Of a stretch of DNA of 13,325 nt, positions 1-7,637 are shown piece after piece. A program made the position numbers and the translations under genes. The stretch's first letter is position 1. Each line of letters begins with the position of its first letter. Source of the stretch: Euperipatoides rowelli (Eukaryota > Onychophora > Udeonychophora > Euonychophora > Peripatopsidae); NCBI GenBank assembly GCA_003024985.2, contig PXIH01S0052640.1. The stretch is one strand, 5' to 3'. The notes under the pieces were generated by a model, which worked only from the letters and a program-made list of their open reading frames with translations, was not told where the DNA came from and did not search any database.

Positions 1-377
1 TTTTTTTTTTTTTTTTCAGTTGTTAGCCTGGAAATCTAACCTACTTATAAATTTAAAATATTGTTGATCCCAATAGTGATTACTTTTATAAAATTATTAG
101 TTTATAGAATGGTTAAAAGTTATAGACATGTTTGACGATATGAACAATTTTAATGACAGTTTAAATTGTGTCTTCTTGCAAAACGATTGAACTTTTACTA
201 TTTTATAATTTAATCAATTTACAGTACCGGTATGTAATAAAACCCATATCCGGTCAGAGCTAGGGTTTTAATAGATCTTTTTTATTATTGTATACCGTAT
301 ACTCTTTAATGAAATAAACCACAGGGTTCATCCTGTTCTTGAAACTACATAATAATATTTGAATTTTATTTCTATTT

Positions 378-441
378 TTCAAGGATTTGAAAGTCCTTAA
401 ATTTTAGCATAGGTCATTAAAAGTACTTGAAAAAGAATTCA
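378..441 (+). repeat. Diverged dispersed repeat, copy 1 (AGTCCTT type)
   Basis: The segment carries the words GAAAGTCCTTAAATTTTAG and GTACTTGAAAAAG. It aligns by eye at roughly two-thirds identity with 1252-1310, which carries AAAAGTCTTGAAATTTAGAC and AGTCCTTGAAAATGG. The same order of words in both copies suggests an old dispersed repeat family. No ends or target duplications were found, so the class is unknown. Confidence 0.35.
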
Positions 442-1251
442 AATTAAATTCATTTTGTTATTGACTCATGTATTTTACAACAATCAAAATGTTTTTGTTC
501 AGCATATGTACAATGAGATGGATCATGTTAAATTATCCTTATCCATCATGATTTTAGTTTGCTGCTTAACATTCATCGTAATTGATAATTACTACATTGA
601 GAAGCAGCCAGTGCATTATCACAGCTAACCAGTCTGACTCTCAGGAATTTTATTGCTTTACCTGTATGTTGATTGATAATTATTAAACGTGGCTGAATTG
701 ATTATAAATGTTCATAAAGCTTGATGCTATGTTTGTCAAAAAAACGTTTGATATTTCCAAATTCCAGTAGGCCCATTGGCAATAGTAAGCAAGATTAATG
801 ATCAGAAACATTGATATATATATAATTAAAACTATCATGTTACCAACTTGATCTTTTATCCTAAATCATTGCTCGCAAGTACTTGCAAGTTAAGAATTAT
901 CAAAATATGTAGTAATTTATTCACATGTTAAACTTATTTGACGTGAGGTTTAAATGTTTAGTGTAATTTTAAATAAAGGTGTCCAAGTAGGAATCTTTAA
1001 CTTTTGGTTTTATATAGTGTCAGACTACAAACTAAACTTTTTAAAAAAGTAATTTTTATCTAGTTAGTTAAATAATACCGTAATTGTAAACATTTGATAT
1101 TAATTTCATTTTTGAAGTCTTTAGATGTTACAATATCTGAGTCTCTTAAATCAGTTTAGTTGTGAAAGGTGGGTGATATTAAAAAAAAAAAAAAAAATCC
1201 TCTTATTGAATATGCAACTAAATTTATTTACAAACATAAACACCAAGACTA

Positions 1252-1310
1252 CTATCAAAAGTCTTGAAATTTAGACTAGTCCTTGAAAATGGCTTTAAAA
1301 GTTTAAATTT
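1252..1310 (+). repeat. Diverged dispersed repeat, copy 2 (AGTCCTT type)
   Basis: This is the second member of the pair described at 378-441, in the same orientation. The shared order is AGTC(C/T)TT, then AAATTT, then TAG, then a second CTTGAAAA-like word, then AATTT. Alignment needs a 1-2 base gap. The similarity was judged by eye and could partly reflect AT-rich composition. Confidence 0.3.
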
Positions 1311-1871
1311 CATAATGATCAATGAACCTTTTAAAAAAAAAAAATAATAATAAGTAAATTGACTAATAGCTCTATACCTACTGTAGTTGGGTATGGCTAT
1401 AAATGTTAATTTTAGTGACACTTAGTTTTTATGTGCCAAAAATTGCAATTCTTAAATCGGTTTCAATATGTAAAATTTTGCATACCTGACAGGCAAAAAC
1501 CCTACTTTCAGACCAATGCATGGCTAAAGATAGGATTTTATTTTTATTTACAGCTAAACTTTATTTAATTATCTTCTAATACCCACATACTGTATATACT
1601 GTACATTATATACAACATTTAATTTAAGTAAATTTCATATTGTATGAAATTTTTGTCTCATTATGATAATTTTTCTATATTAAGAAAAATATCTGACAAC
1701 CCAGGGCTCGAAAATTACCATGCCCGACTAGCCCAGGGCTAGTAAGGAAATAGGTCGATCAAGTTAAAAATAAAGCATTTGCCCGAGTCGGGCAAGTAAA
1801 AATTATTAGTGAAATAATTTTTTTCTTTTAATTTTTTAAATGATTTATTGGCCTTCTGATGAAATTCTATA

Positions 1872-1898
1872 TTAACCTTTAATTAATTTAAAGGTTAA
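1872..1898. repeat. Perfect 11-bp inverted repeat inside the MITE
   Basis: TTAACCTTTAA (1872-1882) is followed by a 5-base spacer TTAAT and by its exact reverse complement TTAAAGGTTAA (1888-1898). It lies in the interior of the 730-bp transposon and can fold as a short hairpin. No function is implied. Confidence 0.7.
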
Positions 1899-2056
1899 AT
1901 ATAAATAATACAATATTATTAAAATAATAAAAATACATTATTAAATAAATTTCCAGAACTAATCACCCTAAATATAATAGATGCGTCCAAGTTATTATTA
2001 TACTTCCGCTAAGATAAAATGCAGTGTTTTGAGCACACTTGAAAAACTCATGGAAA

Positions 2057-2125
2057 GAAATAATAAATATACAGTATATTTAGAGGGGGGTTACACCCTC
2101 TCTACATACTGCAATTTATTATTTC
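2057..2125. repeat. Long imperfect hairpin (~30-bp stem, ~8-base loop) inside the MITE
   Basis: The left arm starts GAAATAATAAAT and continues through a TACAGTATATTTAGAGGG-like segment. The reverse complement of the right arm starts GAAATAATAAAT and continues GCAGTATGTAGAGAGGG. The arms pair over about 30 positions with one single-base offset and a few mismatches, leaving a loop of about 8 bases (GGGTTACA region). The outer 12 bp pair perfectly. The shape resembles hairpin precursors of small RNAs derived from MITEs, but expression cannot be judged from sequence. Confidence 0.65.
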
Positions 2126-2436
2126 AAAACCAAAAGTAAAAACTTAATATAAACCAAATAAGCAGCAGTCATTGATAGACTTATTATTGTTATATTTTTT
2201 AAAAATAACTAGAAATAGAACTGGAGGAAAGCTTTTCTAATACGGTAATAAGAAATTTAAGTTTTTATGCAAATGGCTAATAGTGATAGTCAACAAATGT
2301 AATTATGTTCTGGCTAGTAAAATTTTAATAAAATTGACGACCAGGGCAAGTAAAAATATGTTTGGGCTAGTAAAATTTTGATACATTTGCCCAACAGGGC
2401 AAGTAGAATTTTTGGAATTTTTCTAGCCCTGCAACC

Positions 2437-2821
2437 AACCATAGTTAATTAGGAAAAGGAGGAAGTAATAATTAGAAATATCCAAGTAGACGTTTACAAA
2501 ATTAAAAATAGAAACATGTTATATAATATAGAATTTGGGTCCAATCATAAAGATTAAGTGTTAACTGTGGGTTTTTTTTTTTAATGAAATTGTCATACAA
2601 TAGCTATTAAATATGCAGTATGCTTTAATGCAACCAGGTAGGTGAATAAGCACTTTTGTTAAAAAAAAAAAAAAAAAAAAGCAATATATTTCATTTTGAC
2701 AAAAAAAGTTAAATCATGGAATTGTCTATGCTCTGCTTGTATGGCAAGATGTTTTTTCCTCCCTAAAGAATACTTTTTGAAGAAATTGTGTCCTTATCAC
2801 AAATATTTAAGCCGATACTTC
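2437..2821. other. Noncoding AT-rich spacer
   Basis: This stretch contains homopolymer runs (T near 2573-2582, A near 2661-2680). A short region of slightly higher complexity lies at about 2700-2815, but no frame shows a start, a splice pattern or a recognisable protein. Nothing else is seen. Confidence 0.55.
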
Positions 2822-3140
2822 AATATACACAATATATACTGCATATACAGTATAAATATACACTGTAGATACAGTATATTTATATACAGAATATAGCCTA
2901 CCATATATTCTGTATGGCACTGTATACTGTATATGTAAGTACTGTATATACTGAATATAGTATCTGCTGTATATATAGTATATACTGTATACAATATATA
3001 CTATACTGTTTATTGTATATGCTATGGTATATAGTATATATTGTATAATGGTATATATGGTAGTATATATAGAGTATATGTTTGTGTGTACTATATATGG
3101 TGTATATATAGTATATAAAAGATAAGTATGTATTATATAC
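2822..3140. repeat. Cryptic simple satellite of TATAC/GTATA dyads
   Basis: About 320 bp are built almost only from TATAC, GTATA, CAGTATA and ACTGTATA words with no fixed period. Many short palindromes of the TATACTGTATA and TATACAGTATA kind follow one another, so the DNA could extrude small cruciforms or melt easily. The word composition avoids stop codons on the minus strand, which creates three overlapping spurious ORFs rich in Tyr, Ile, Ser and Thr. It probably grew by replication slippage. Confidence 0.75.
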
Positions 3141-4466
3141 AAATTTTATCAAAGTTATTTATCAAACCCCTTTTGAAGGCTCTATCCTTCTAATACAGCA
3201 AGTTTTTTTAAAGTGAGTTTCTTAACTTTTTTATGTCTTTAAACCAAAAATATCATTAAAAATTATAATTATATATAAAAATGTATTAAAAGATATTTTT
3301 TTAAAATTGTAAACTGGATCCCTTATTGAAGAACATAAATCATACCCGATTCAGATCATGTCTTCATATTCGAACAATGTAATTCATAAATTGATGAGGG
3401 AATGTCTAGTGTCCATCATATTGCACCCTCTTGCCTTTTCTTCTTGACTTTGTGTTTATAATTTTCATGTGATCTTGCTGTTCTGTTGATTTTATATATT
3501 TATTTACTTTATTTTATAAATTATTTTGGCGTTGCATAACAATGAATTTTCAAATACCTGTTACATTGCAACTTCAGTGCCACTCTAATGATTTTATGTT
3601 TTGTAAGAATAAGATTTCAATTTTATTTTACTTGTCATGAAAATCAAAATATGTCATGTCTAAATTATTATGAAGTTGCAATCTTTTCAGATTGTAGCAC
3701 CAATTTAACCATAATGCTGTGTATTTTTAATTTTTGGAATGTTTATTTTTAAGACAATTTAATGAATCATTTAATTATACTTTTATTGTCAGCTTTTTAA
3801 AATTTTGTTGTGCATAATGACTTCTTTACAGCGCTCTGCTTGAGATTTATTTATTAAAATTACACTAAGACTTACCAATCAATATTATAAGCTCATTCAT
3901 TCATTCATTGTCTATGTAGTCTTTATATGAATTTGTATATTTTTGATTTTTGTGTCCCATTCAATTTAAAAAAAAAAAAAATCATCCGAGTTTGATTGGT
4001 TTGTCTAATTATTTATTATAATGTGGTGTCAAAATAAGTGTTGAATGAGATGTTGTATAAACTATAAAGTAATTTATATGAAATTCAGTTTTTTTTTTTT
4101 TTTAATTTTGCGAGTAATTTGGACACAATTTCTGTAGTTCGAAATAACTTTCCATTGGTAAGGTAACTTTCCAAAGAGTTTTTATTTTCATTCATGAAGC
4201 TCAATTATTGTATTTTTTTTTTATATATACTGTATTTCTGAAAGTTTTAAAAGAAATATAAATAATTTAAAAATATTTGCTTTGTACATAAATTTAAGCC
4301 CTGCTTAATGCATCATGAATTTTTTAATAACTCTAGGCTGATAGTCTCATAAGGATGTAGTGTAAATACTGACCTGTAAATATCTGTGCAGATTGTCGTG
4401 AAAGCTTTTATTGTTTTTGTTTTTTTAACAACTTTGTAGTTTTTTTTTTTTGTTTTTTTGTTTCAG
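3141..4466. other. AT-rich noncoding stretch, possibly intronic
   Basis: No gene is supported here. A 44-codon open stretch without an obvious splice acceptor lies at 3313-3444 on the plus strand; its composition is slightly richer than its surroundings. The remainder is T-rich and A-rich, with homopolymers near 3968-3980 and 4091-4103. If the terminal exon at 4467 is real, this stretch would be its upstream intron. Confidence 0.5.
3894..3909 (+). repeat. (CATT)4 microsatellite
   Basis: Four exact tandem copies of CATT are followed by G. It is a short tetranucleotide repeat in noncoding DNA. Confidence 0.8.
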
Positions 4467-4548
4467 AGTTGATTTAGAACATGTCCGTTGTTCAAATCAT
4501 TCTGAATCCCATTCTAAAAACTGCATTTTCTGTATGGTGATTAAGTAG
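4467..4548 (+). CDS. Candidate terminal coding exon of an unrecognised plus-strand gene
   Basis: A long pyrimidine tract (T11-G-T7-G-TTTCAG, ending 4466) forms a near-ideal splice acceptor. A possible branch-site word TTTTAAC-like lies about 40 bases upstream. After the acceptor, one base precedes an open frame of 26 codons ending in TAG at 4546-4548. The short peptide is Cys/His-rich, with RCSNHSESHSKNC followed by IFC, and is basic at the end. A polyadenylation signal follows at 4678. What is seen is the acceptor, the open frame and the AATAAA signal; that they form one gene end is inference. The alternative AG two bases downstream (4467-4468) would change the phase. Twenty-six open codons can occur by chance at this base composition. 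I recognise no family. Confidence 0.35.
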
Positions 4549-4677
4549 CCATTTTCCCTTATCCTATCATCATTATCCTTAAAATGTAATCCTTTTCCTC
4601 CCTAACCCAATCATGCTTTTTACCCCATATCAGTTCATGATTTGAAAAATTCTGAATGAACAGAAACTGAGAGAGTT

Positions 4678-4683
4678 AATAAA
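4678..4683 (+). promoter_or_regulatory. AATAAA polyadenylation signal
   Basis: AATAAA is followed by TGTGCTTTAATTT, with T-rich sequence starting about 30 bases downstream. It lies 130 bases after the stop of the candidate terminal exon, a normal 3'UTR length. AATAAA is frequent in AT-rich DNA, so its meaning depends on that exon being real. Confidence 0.35.
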
Positions 4684-5157
4684 TGTGCTTTAATTTAATC
4701 TTTAAAAGGATTGGTTTTTTTTTTTTTTAATTTTTTTTTTTTTTTCAAATCACGTTTTTACATCTGTTTAAAAAGTTTGTTATATTTGCATTTATAGTAG
4801 GTTGCTGATTTAGATATATGGGTAATGGAAATCACTGACCTCATGTGTAGTTGATAAAAAAATGCATCCATCTTTTTTTTTTGATGAAAAAGTTGCTGAT
4901 TAAATATAAAATGATTTTTTTTTTTCACATGCATAGGAAAACCAACTTAAGATTAATAGTAGCAGATGCCTTAAATAGGATACCCTACCACTTTAATGGA
5001 TCCTGCATGTGCACATATGATAATTTGTAACCCTTTAACTCTTGATAAGCTAAAAGTACATTATATTTTAAGTTTACAAAGTATTAAACAGGCACAAAGT
5101 TGTGCACATTCGAGTTTATCATTTTCTATAAATGTTAGTCTTCCTACTTTCGAGAAC
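4684..5157. other. AT-rich intergenic spacer
   Basis: The stretch holds long poly(T) blocks (about 4715-4745, 4873-4881 and 4916-4925). No ORF, repeat pair or splice pattern was found. Confidence 0.55.
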
Positions 5158-5330
5158 ATCTAGTTCAGTGTTGTCTAATATTTTTTTTAAAAAATCAAAG
5201 CACAAACAAAATTATCATGTTTTTATTTATTTGCTAAGATTTTTTGGGGAGGTGGGGGTGGGTATCAATTTTTGCCAATTGCCACACATTGATGGCCATG
5301 GAAATCAGGATGGATAACAATGATCTAAGT
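5158..5330. mobile_element. Short hAT-like MITE (157 bp)
   Basis: The element proper is 5166-5322. The left end is CAGTGTTGTC and the reverse complement of the right end is CATTGTTATC, matching at 8 of 10 positions. The flanking 8-mers ATCTAGTT (5158-5165) and ATCTAAGT (5323-5330) match at 6 of 8, consistent with an aged 8-bp hAT target duplication. The interior holds a G-rich run (GGGGAGGTGGGGGTGGG) and a higher-complexity block ending in GGAAATCAGGATGGATAAC. The small ORF read across it is incidental. The CAGTG start and 8-bp flanks are family traits of hAT elements; both matches here are imperfect. Confidence 0.5.
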
Positions 5331-5925
5331 ACTGGTATACAATATTACAAAGAACAATTGTATCACTAAAATTTTAAATAAAATTAATGTGTGGAAGACC
5401 ATACATAGATAATTTGGTGATTTATGGTACATTAAAAGTAAAAAAAAAACCTAAACTGCTCGGGGATTTGGTCTGTCTGGATTTAGGGATTTTCAGGCAG
5501 TATTTTAAAATTCAAATTTAAATCGGAAGGGGGGGAGACGAACAGATTAAATTTTATTGCAAAATAGAAATTTAATAACAAAATAAAATATTTAATACTA
5601 AATACAAATATTTAATTTTTGTTTATTATATAGTTACAGTATTATAAATGGGAATAGTAAGATAAAATTATTGAACTATTCACAGTACCTATTTGTTAGT
5701 GTAGATTCTCAGGTGGTTTGGATTTCTAGCATCCATATTTTTGTACTTTTATTGTATATTGAAACCTTTCTTAAAAAACAATGATCGTGTCAATTTTTAA
5801 TATTAACTTTTAGACCATTTTTTGGGGGGCAGGGGAGGGGGTAAATAACATTAAAATTTGAATAATATTCAAGGTGTATATAAAAGATTTAAAAAAAAAA
5901 GGTATTAAAAAAGTTTCATAGATGG
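5331..5925. other. Noncoding spacer with G-rich tracts
   Basis: No gene is supported. G-rich strings occur at about 5526-5536 and 5822-5840 (GGGGGGCAGGGGAGGGGG), the second directly after a T run. A higher-complexity patch at 5455-5505 carries three GGATTT/GGGATTT words in close order. These may be fragments of old transposon ends, but no flanks or inverted repeats were found. Confidence 0.45.
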
Positions 5926-5952
5926 TGTACTGGTCTAGTGCATGTGAAATGA

Positions 5953-6175
5953 GGTGCCACTTGGCAGCAAGAACAAGTCTTGCATAATTACTCAGTATTT
6001 ATGAGTCCTCAGGAGAAAGTCCTGTGTGTTGAGAGGTTAATTGAAATGGAGCACATGTTGACTGTTGGTGATTTCAATATACTATTAAAAAAAACTTTAA
6101 ATTCTGCTCTATTTTATTCTGCCGAGATCATAATTGAAAGGTGTGTAATAAATTTACTGTGTTCAAAGTTATAAA
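5953..6175 (+). pseudogene. Decayed transposon ORF with a helix-turn-helix-like segment
   Basis: An open frame runs from just after a stop at 5950-5952 to TAA at 6173-6175, about 73 codons with no convincing start; the usable TTG at 5980 is only nominal. Its middle reads SPQEKVLCVERLIEMEH then LTVGDFNILLKK. From memory of the family, this resembles the N-terminal helix-turn-helix of DUF4817-type proteins, found beside DDE transposases in arthropod genomes, where a PQE(K/R)V.CV..L pattern precedes a TV...F(R) helix. No DDE catalytic region follows, and the adjacent upstream frame (MVYWSSACEM...) is broken by stops. The local composition is richer in G and C than its flanks as far as about 6060. 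I infer a dead fragment. The family assignment was made by eye and is uncertain. Confidence 0.35.
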
Positions 6176-6176
6176 T

Positions 6177-6500
6177 ATTTTTTATGTATATCTGTCCATA
6201 ACTCCTTTCTCAAAAAAACATGTTTGAAAGATGATATATCCATAATTAAGTTTTGGACCTATGTCCTTAGTGTCTCGATCCATAACAATCTTTTCTAACA
6301 CTTAGATTAAGATCAAAAGTTACAATCATGAAATTTTGCACGTGCATACTCTTGCAGGCTACTGTTCAACAAACTTCGTTTCCCTGAAACCATAACATCT
6401 ATTGAAGGACCATTTTCTGTAATAATCAGGTTTGGATATCTACAGTACCGGTATATCCATAATTAAATTTCACATGCATATGCAGGCCAATCAAAATCAT
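6177..6500 (+). repeat. Diverged repeat region with recurring CCATAA words
   Basis: CCATAA recurs at about 6196, 6240, 6280, 6390 and 6457. The 18-mer ATATCCATAATTAA(G/A)TTT occurs twice (about 6235 and 6453). Two further segments, AAATTTTGCACGTGCATA ... GCAGGCTAC (about 6331) and AAATTTCACATGCATA ... GCAGGCCAA (about 6465), look like diverged copies of each other. The spacing is irregular, so this could be a decayed tandem array or fragments of one dispersed repeat. Confidence 0.4.
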
Positions 6501-6510
6501 TTGTAGTAGG

Positions 6511-7022
6511 CTTTAAAGTTTTTATTTGCATTTGTAAAAAAAATGTCATCTTCTAAAACTTAGAAAATCATTTGCTCTGCATAAATTAATCTACAAAAAG
6601 TAAACTAGCCTGCAAGAAATTTTATGTATAATAATGGCACATTTAAAAGATATTAGCGACTAGCTGTAACCTAGCTAAAGAAAAAAACAAAAATGTACAG
6701 TACAAAACCTTTTCTTGAAAAACCCTTTTATAATTGTTACAATAAAATACTGTATATTGCTTACACACACACACACACACACCCTAAATAAACTAAACTT
6801 TATATTTCTTGCTCTCTCCTTTCGTTTTTATAATGCTTACACCTTACTGGTCTTCACGAATCCAGATCAACCCTTCCAAAAGAAAATGGGCAATTAAGTA
6901 TATACTTAACCATGTCACAGAAATAAAGTAATCTTATAAACTGTGACTGGGTATAGATTGCTACCTTTTTTTTTTTTTTTAGAGGTGGGGATAGGGATTC
7001 TTTTTTTTTTTTGCTTTTTCAA
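6511..7022. other. Noncoding AT-rich spacer
   Basis: The only clear features are the (AC)10 repeat and T runs flanking a short G-rich string at about 6967-7012. The small plus-strand ORFs here run through the (AC)n and poly(T) tracts and are low-complexity artefacts. Confidence 0.5.
6763..6782 (+). repeat. (AC)10 microsatellite
   Basis: Ten uninterrupted AC units, a typical length-variable dinucleotide repeat in animals. Confidence 0.9.
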
Positions 7023-7175
7023 TACAATGAAATTTCAATGTAATAAAAAATTTGGCAGGTCCCCTGGAGTTCGTTATAATGGAATTTCACCAATATATAC
7101 TTTTACAGAAAAGCACAGGAGGCAGCACTTTTTTTAGAATAACAAAAATGAAAAATTTGCTTTCATTGGTGAAAT
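7023..7175. mobile_element. Small palindromic MITE-like element with repeated TGAAAT ends
   Basis: TGAAATTTCAATGTAAT (from 7028) pairs imperfectly with the reverse complement of the segment ending near 7090, TGAAATTCCATTATAAC (about 12 of 17 positions). TA dinucleotides lie just outside at 7023-7024 and 7094-7095. A third word, ATTGGTGAAAT (7165-7175), is the exact inverse of ATTTCACCAAT (7084-7094). The block TTCGTTATAATGGAATTTCAC resembles ends I recall from TA-flanked MITEs in invertebrates. The true borders are ambiguous: either a 69-bp fold-back (7025-7093) or a piece of a larger element. Confidence 0.4.
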
Positions 7176-7394
7176 AAAAGGTGGCCAGGAAGCAAATGTT
7201 ACTTTAAAACTATAACTAAACTGAAGCATAAACTAAACATAAAATGACAATTTTAAATAAGTTAAATGTATAAAGGAAAAATATTTTGAGTAAAAAAAAA
7301 AAATTTGAAAGAAGCTTCTCTGGGATTGTATAAATAGTTTAACACACAGTATTATTTTGTGCCTGAATTAATTTTACATATGTATAGTAGGATA
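7176..7394. other. Noncoding spacer
   Basis: AT-rich, with no ORF or repeat structure recognised. Confidence 0.5.
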
Positions 7395-7485
7395 CTTACA
7401 GTCAGGGCCGGAATTAAGCCAATTGGGCCCCACACTGTTGAACTCTAGTCTTGTCAAGTAAAATTGATTATTAAAGATAGTTGTT

Positions 7486-7637
7486 AGAAATCAAAAAAAA
7501 AAAATACGTTGTAAAAAAAATCTACTTGTACAAAATATCCGAGGTTAGCCCTCCTCGGATACAAACCAGCGACGAGCTTGGTCGCTTTATTACCGACTCG
7601 GAGTGCTTTCCTGACTCGACTAGCCCTGCAGGGCAAA
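7486..7637 (-). mobile_element. tRNA-related SINE candidate nested in the hAT-like element
   Basis: On the minus strand, about 90 bases are much richer in G and C than their surroundings. They show a D-arm-like part (GGCTAGTCGAGTCAGG with GCT/AGC able to pair), a 5-bp hairpin GCGAC/GTCGC where a long variable arm would sit, and GGTTTGTATCC, which differs from the polymerase III B-box consensus GGTTCGANTCC at two positions. A second hairpin CCGAGG/CCTCGG follows. Near-identical flanks AAAGATAGTTGTT (7473-7485) and AAAGATAACTTGTT (7638-7651) suggest a target-site duplication. Odd points: the 3' part is T-rich rather than A-rich, the anticodon stem does not pair, and the first internal promoter box is weak. 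A diverged or class II tRNA-derived SINE is my best reading; a chance GC-rich patch is possible. Confidence 0.4.

Larger units (their letters stand above)
1..1696. other. AT-rich noncoding stretch without a supported gene
   Basis: The stretch opens with T16 followed by CAG, which resembles a splice acceptor, but the best frame after it stops after about 15 codons. Stops are frequent in all frames. Poly(A) runs occur near 1181-1197 and 1331-1342. A 12-bp perfect palindrome GCAAGTACTTGC lies at 875-886. A 40-codon ORF at 506-628 with one hydrophobic stretch is within chance expectation for this base composition. The only other structure seen is the diverged repeat pair listed separately. Confidence 0.6.
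1697..2436. mobile_element. Non-autonomous DNA transposon (730 bp) with TIRs and 5-bp flanking repeat
   Basis: The element proper spans 1702-2431. Its left end reads CAGGGCTCGAAAATTACC, and the reverse complement of its right end reads CAGGGCTAGAAAAATTCC, so the terminal inverted repeats match over about 17 bp with one or two differences. The 5 bp CAACC occurs immediately outside both ends (1697-1701 and 2432-2436), as expected for a target-site duplication. There is no coding capacity. Subterminal zones carry repeated GGGC(A/T)AGTAAAA words (about 1791, 2344, 2363 and 2398), with related words at 1737 and 2313; such repeats are common as transposase-binding sites. The CAGGG start resembles hAT elements, but these usually give 8-bp duplications, so the superfamily is left open. 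The terminal repeat and flank are seen directly; the class is inference. Confidence 0.75.

Noticed and set aside
1-19. T16-CAG resembling a splice acceptor
   Set aside because: The following frame stops after about 15 codons with no donor; poly(T) runs are common throughout the window.
506-628. 40-codon plus-strand ORF with one hydrophobic stretch
   Set aside because: This length is expected by chance in 13 kb of AT-rich DNA, and nothing else supports it.
1224-1421. Minus-strand 65-codon ORF
   Set aside because: It reads through poly(A)/poly(T) and AT-rich DNA, has no domain-like pattern, and overlaps the dispersed repeat.
2696-2896. Plus-strand 66-codon ORF
   Set aside because: Its second half is the TATA satellite; the first half has no splice or family support.
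2797-3152. Three overlapping minus-strand ORFs of 65-111 codons
   Set aside because: They translate the TATAC/GTATA satellite, whose words happen to lack stop codons on that strand; the peptides are only Tyr/Ile/Ser/Thr/Val-rich repeats.
5132-5317. Plus-strand 61-codon ORF
   Set aside because: It lies almost entirely inside the hAT-like MITE and reads through its T and G runs.
6715-7137. Two small plus-strand ORFs (6715-6897, 6943-7137)
   Set aside because: They run through (AC)10 and long poly(T) tracts, giving low-complexity His/Thr and Phe runs.
7540-7630. Functional tRNA gene on the minus strand
   Set aside because: The anticodon stem does not pair, the T-arm has only three pairs and the B box has two mismatches; it fits a decayed tRNA-derived repeat at best.
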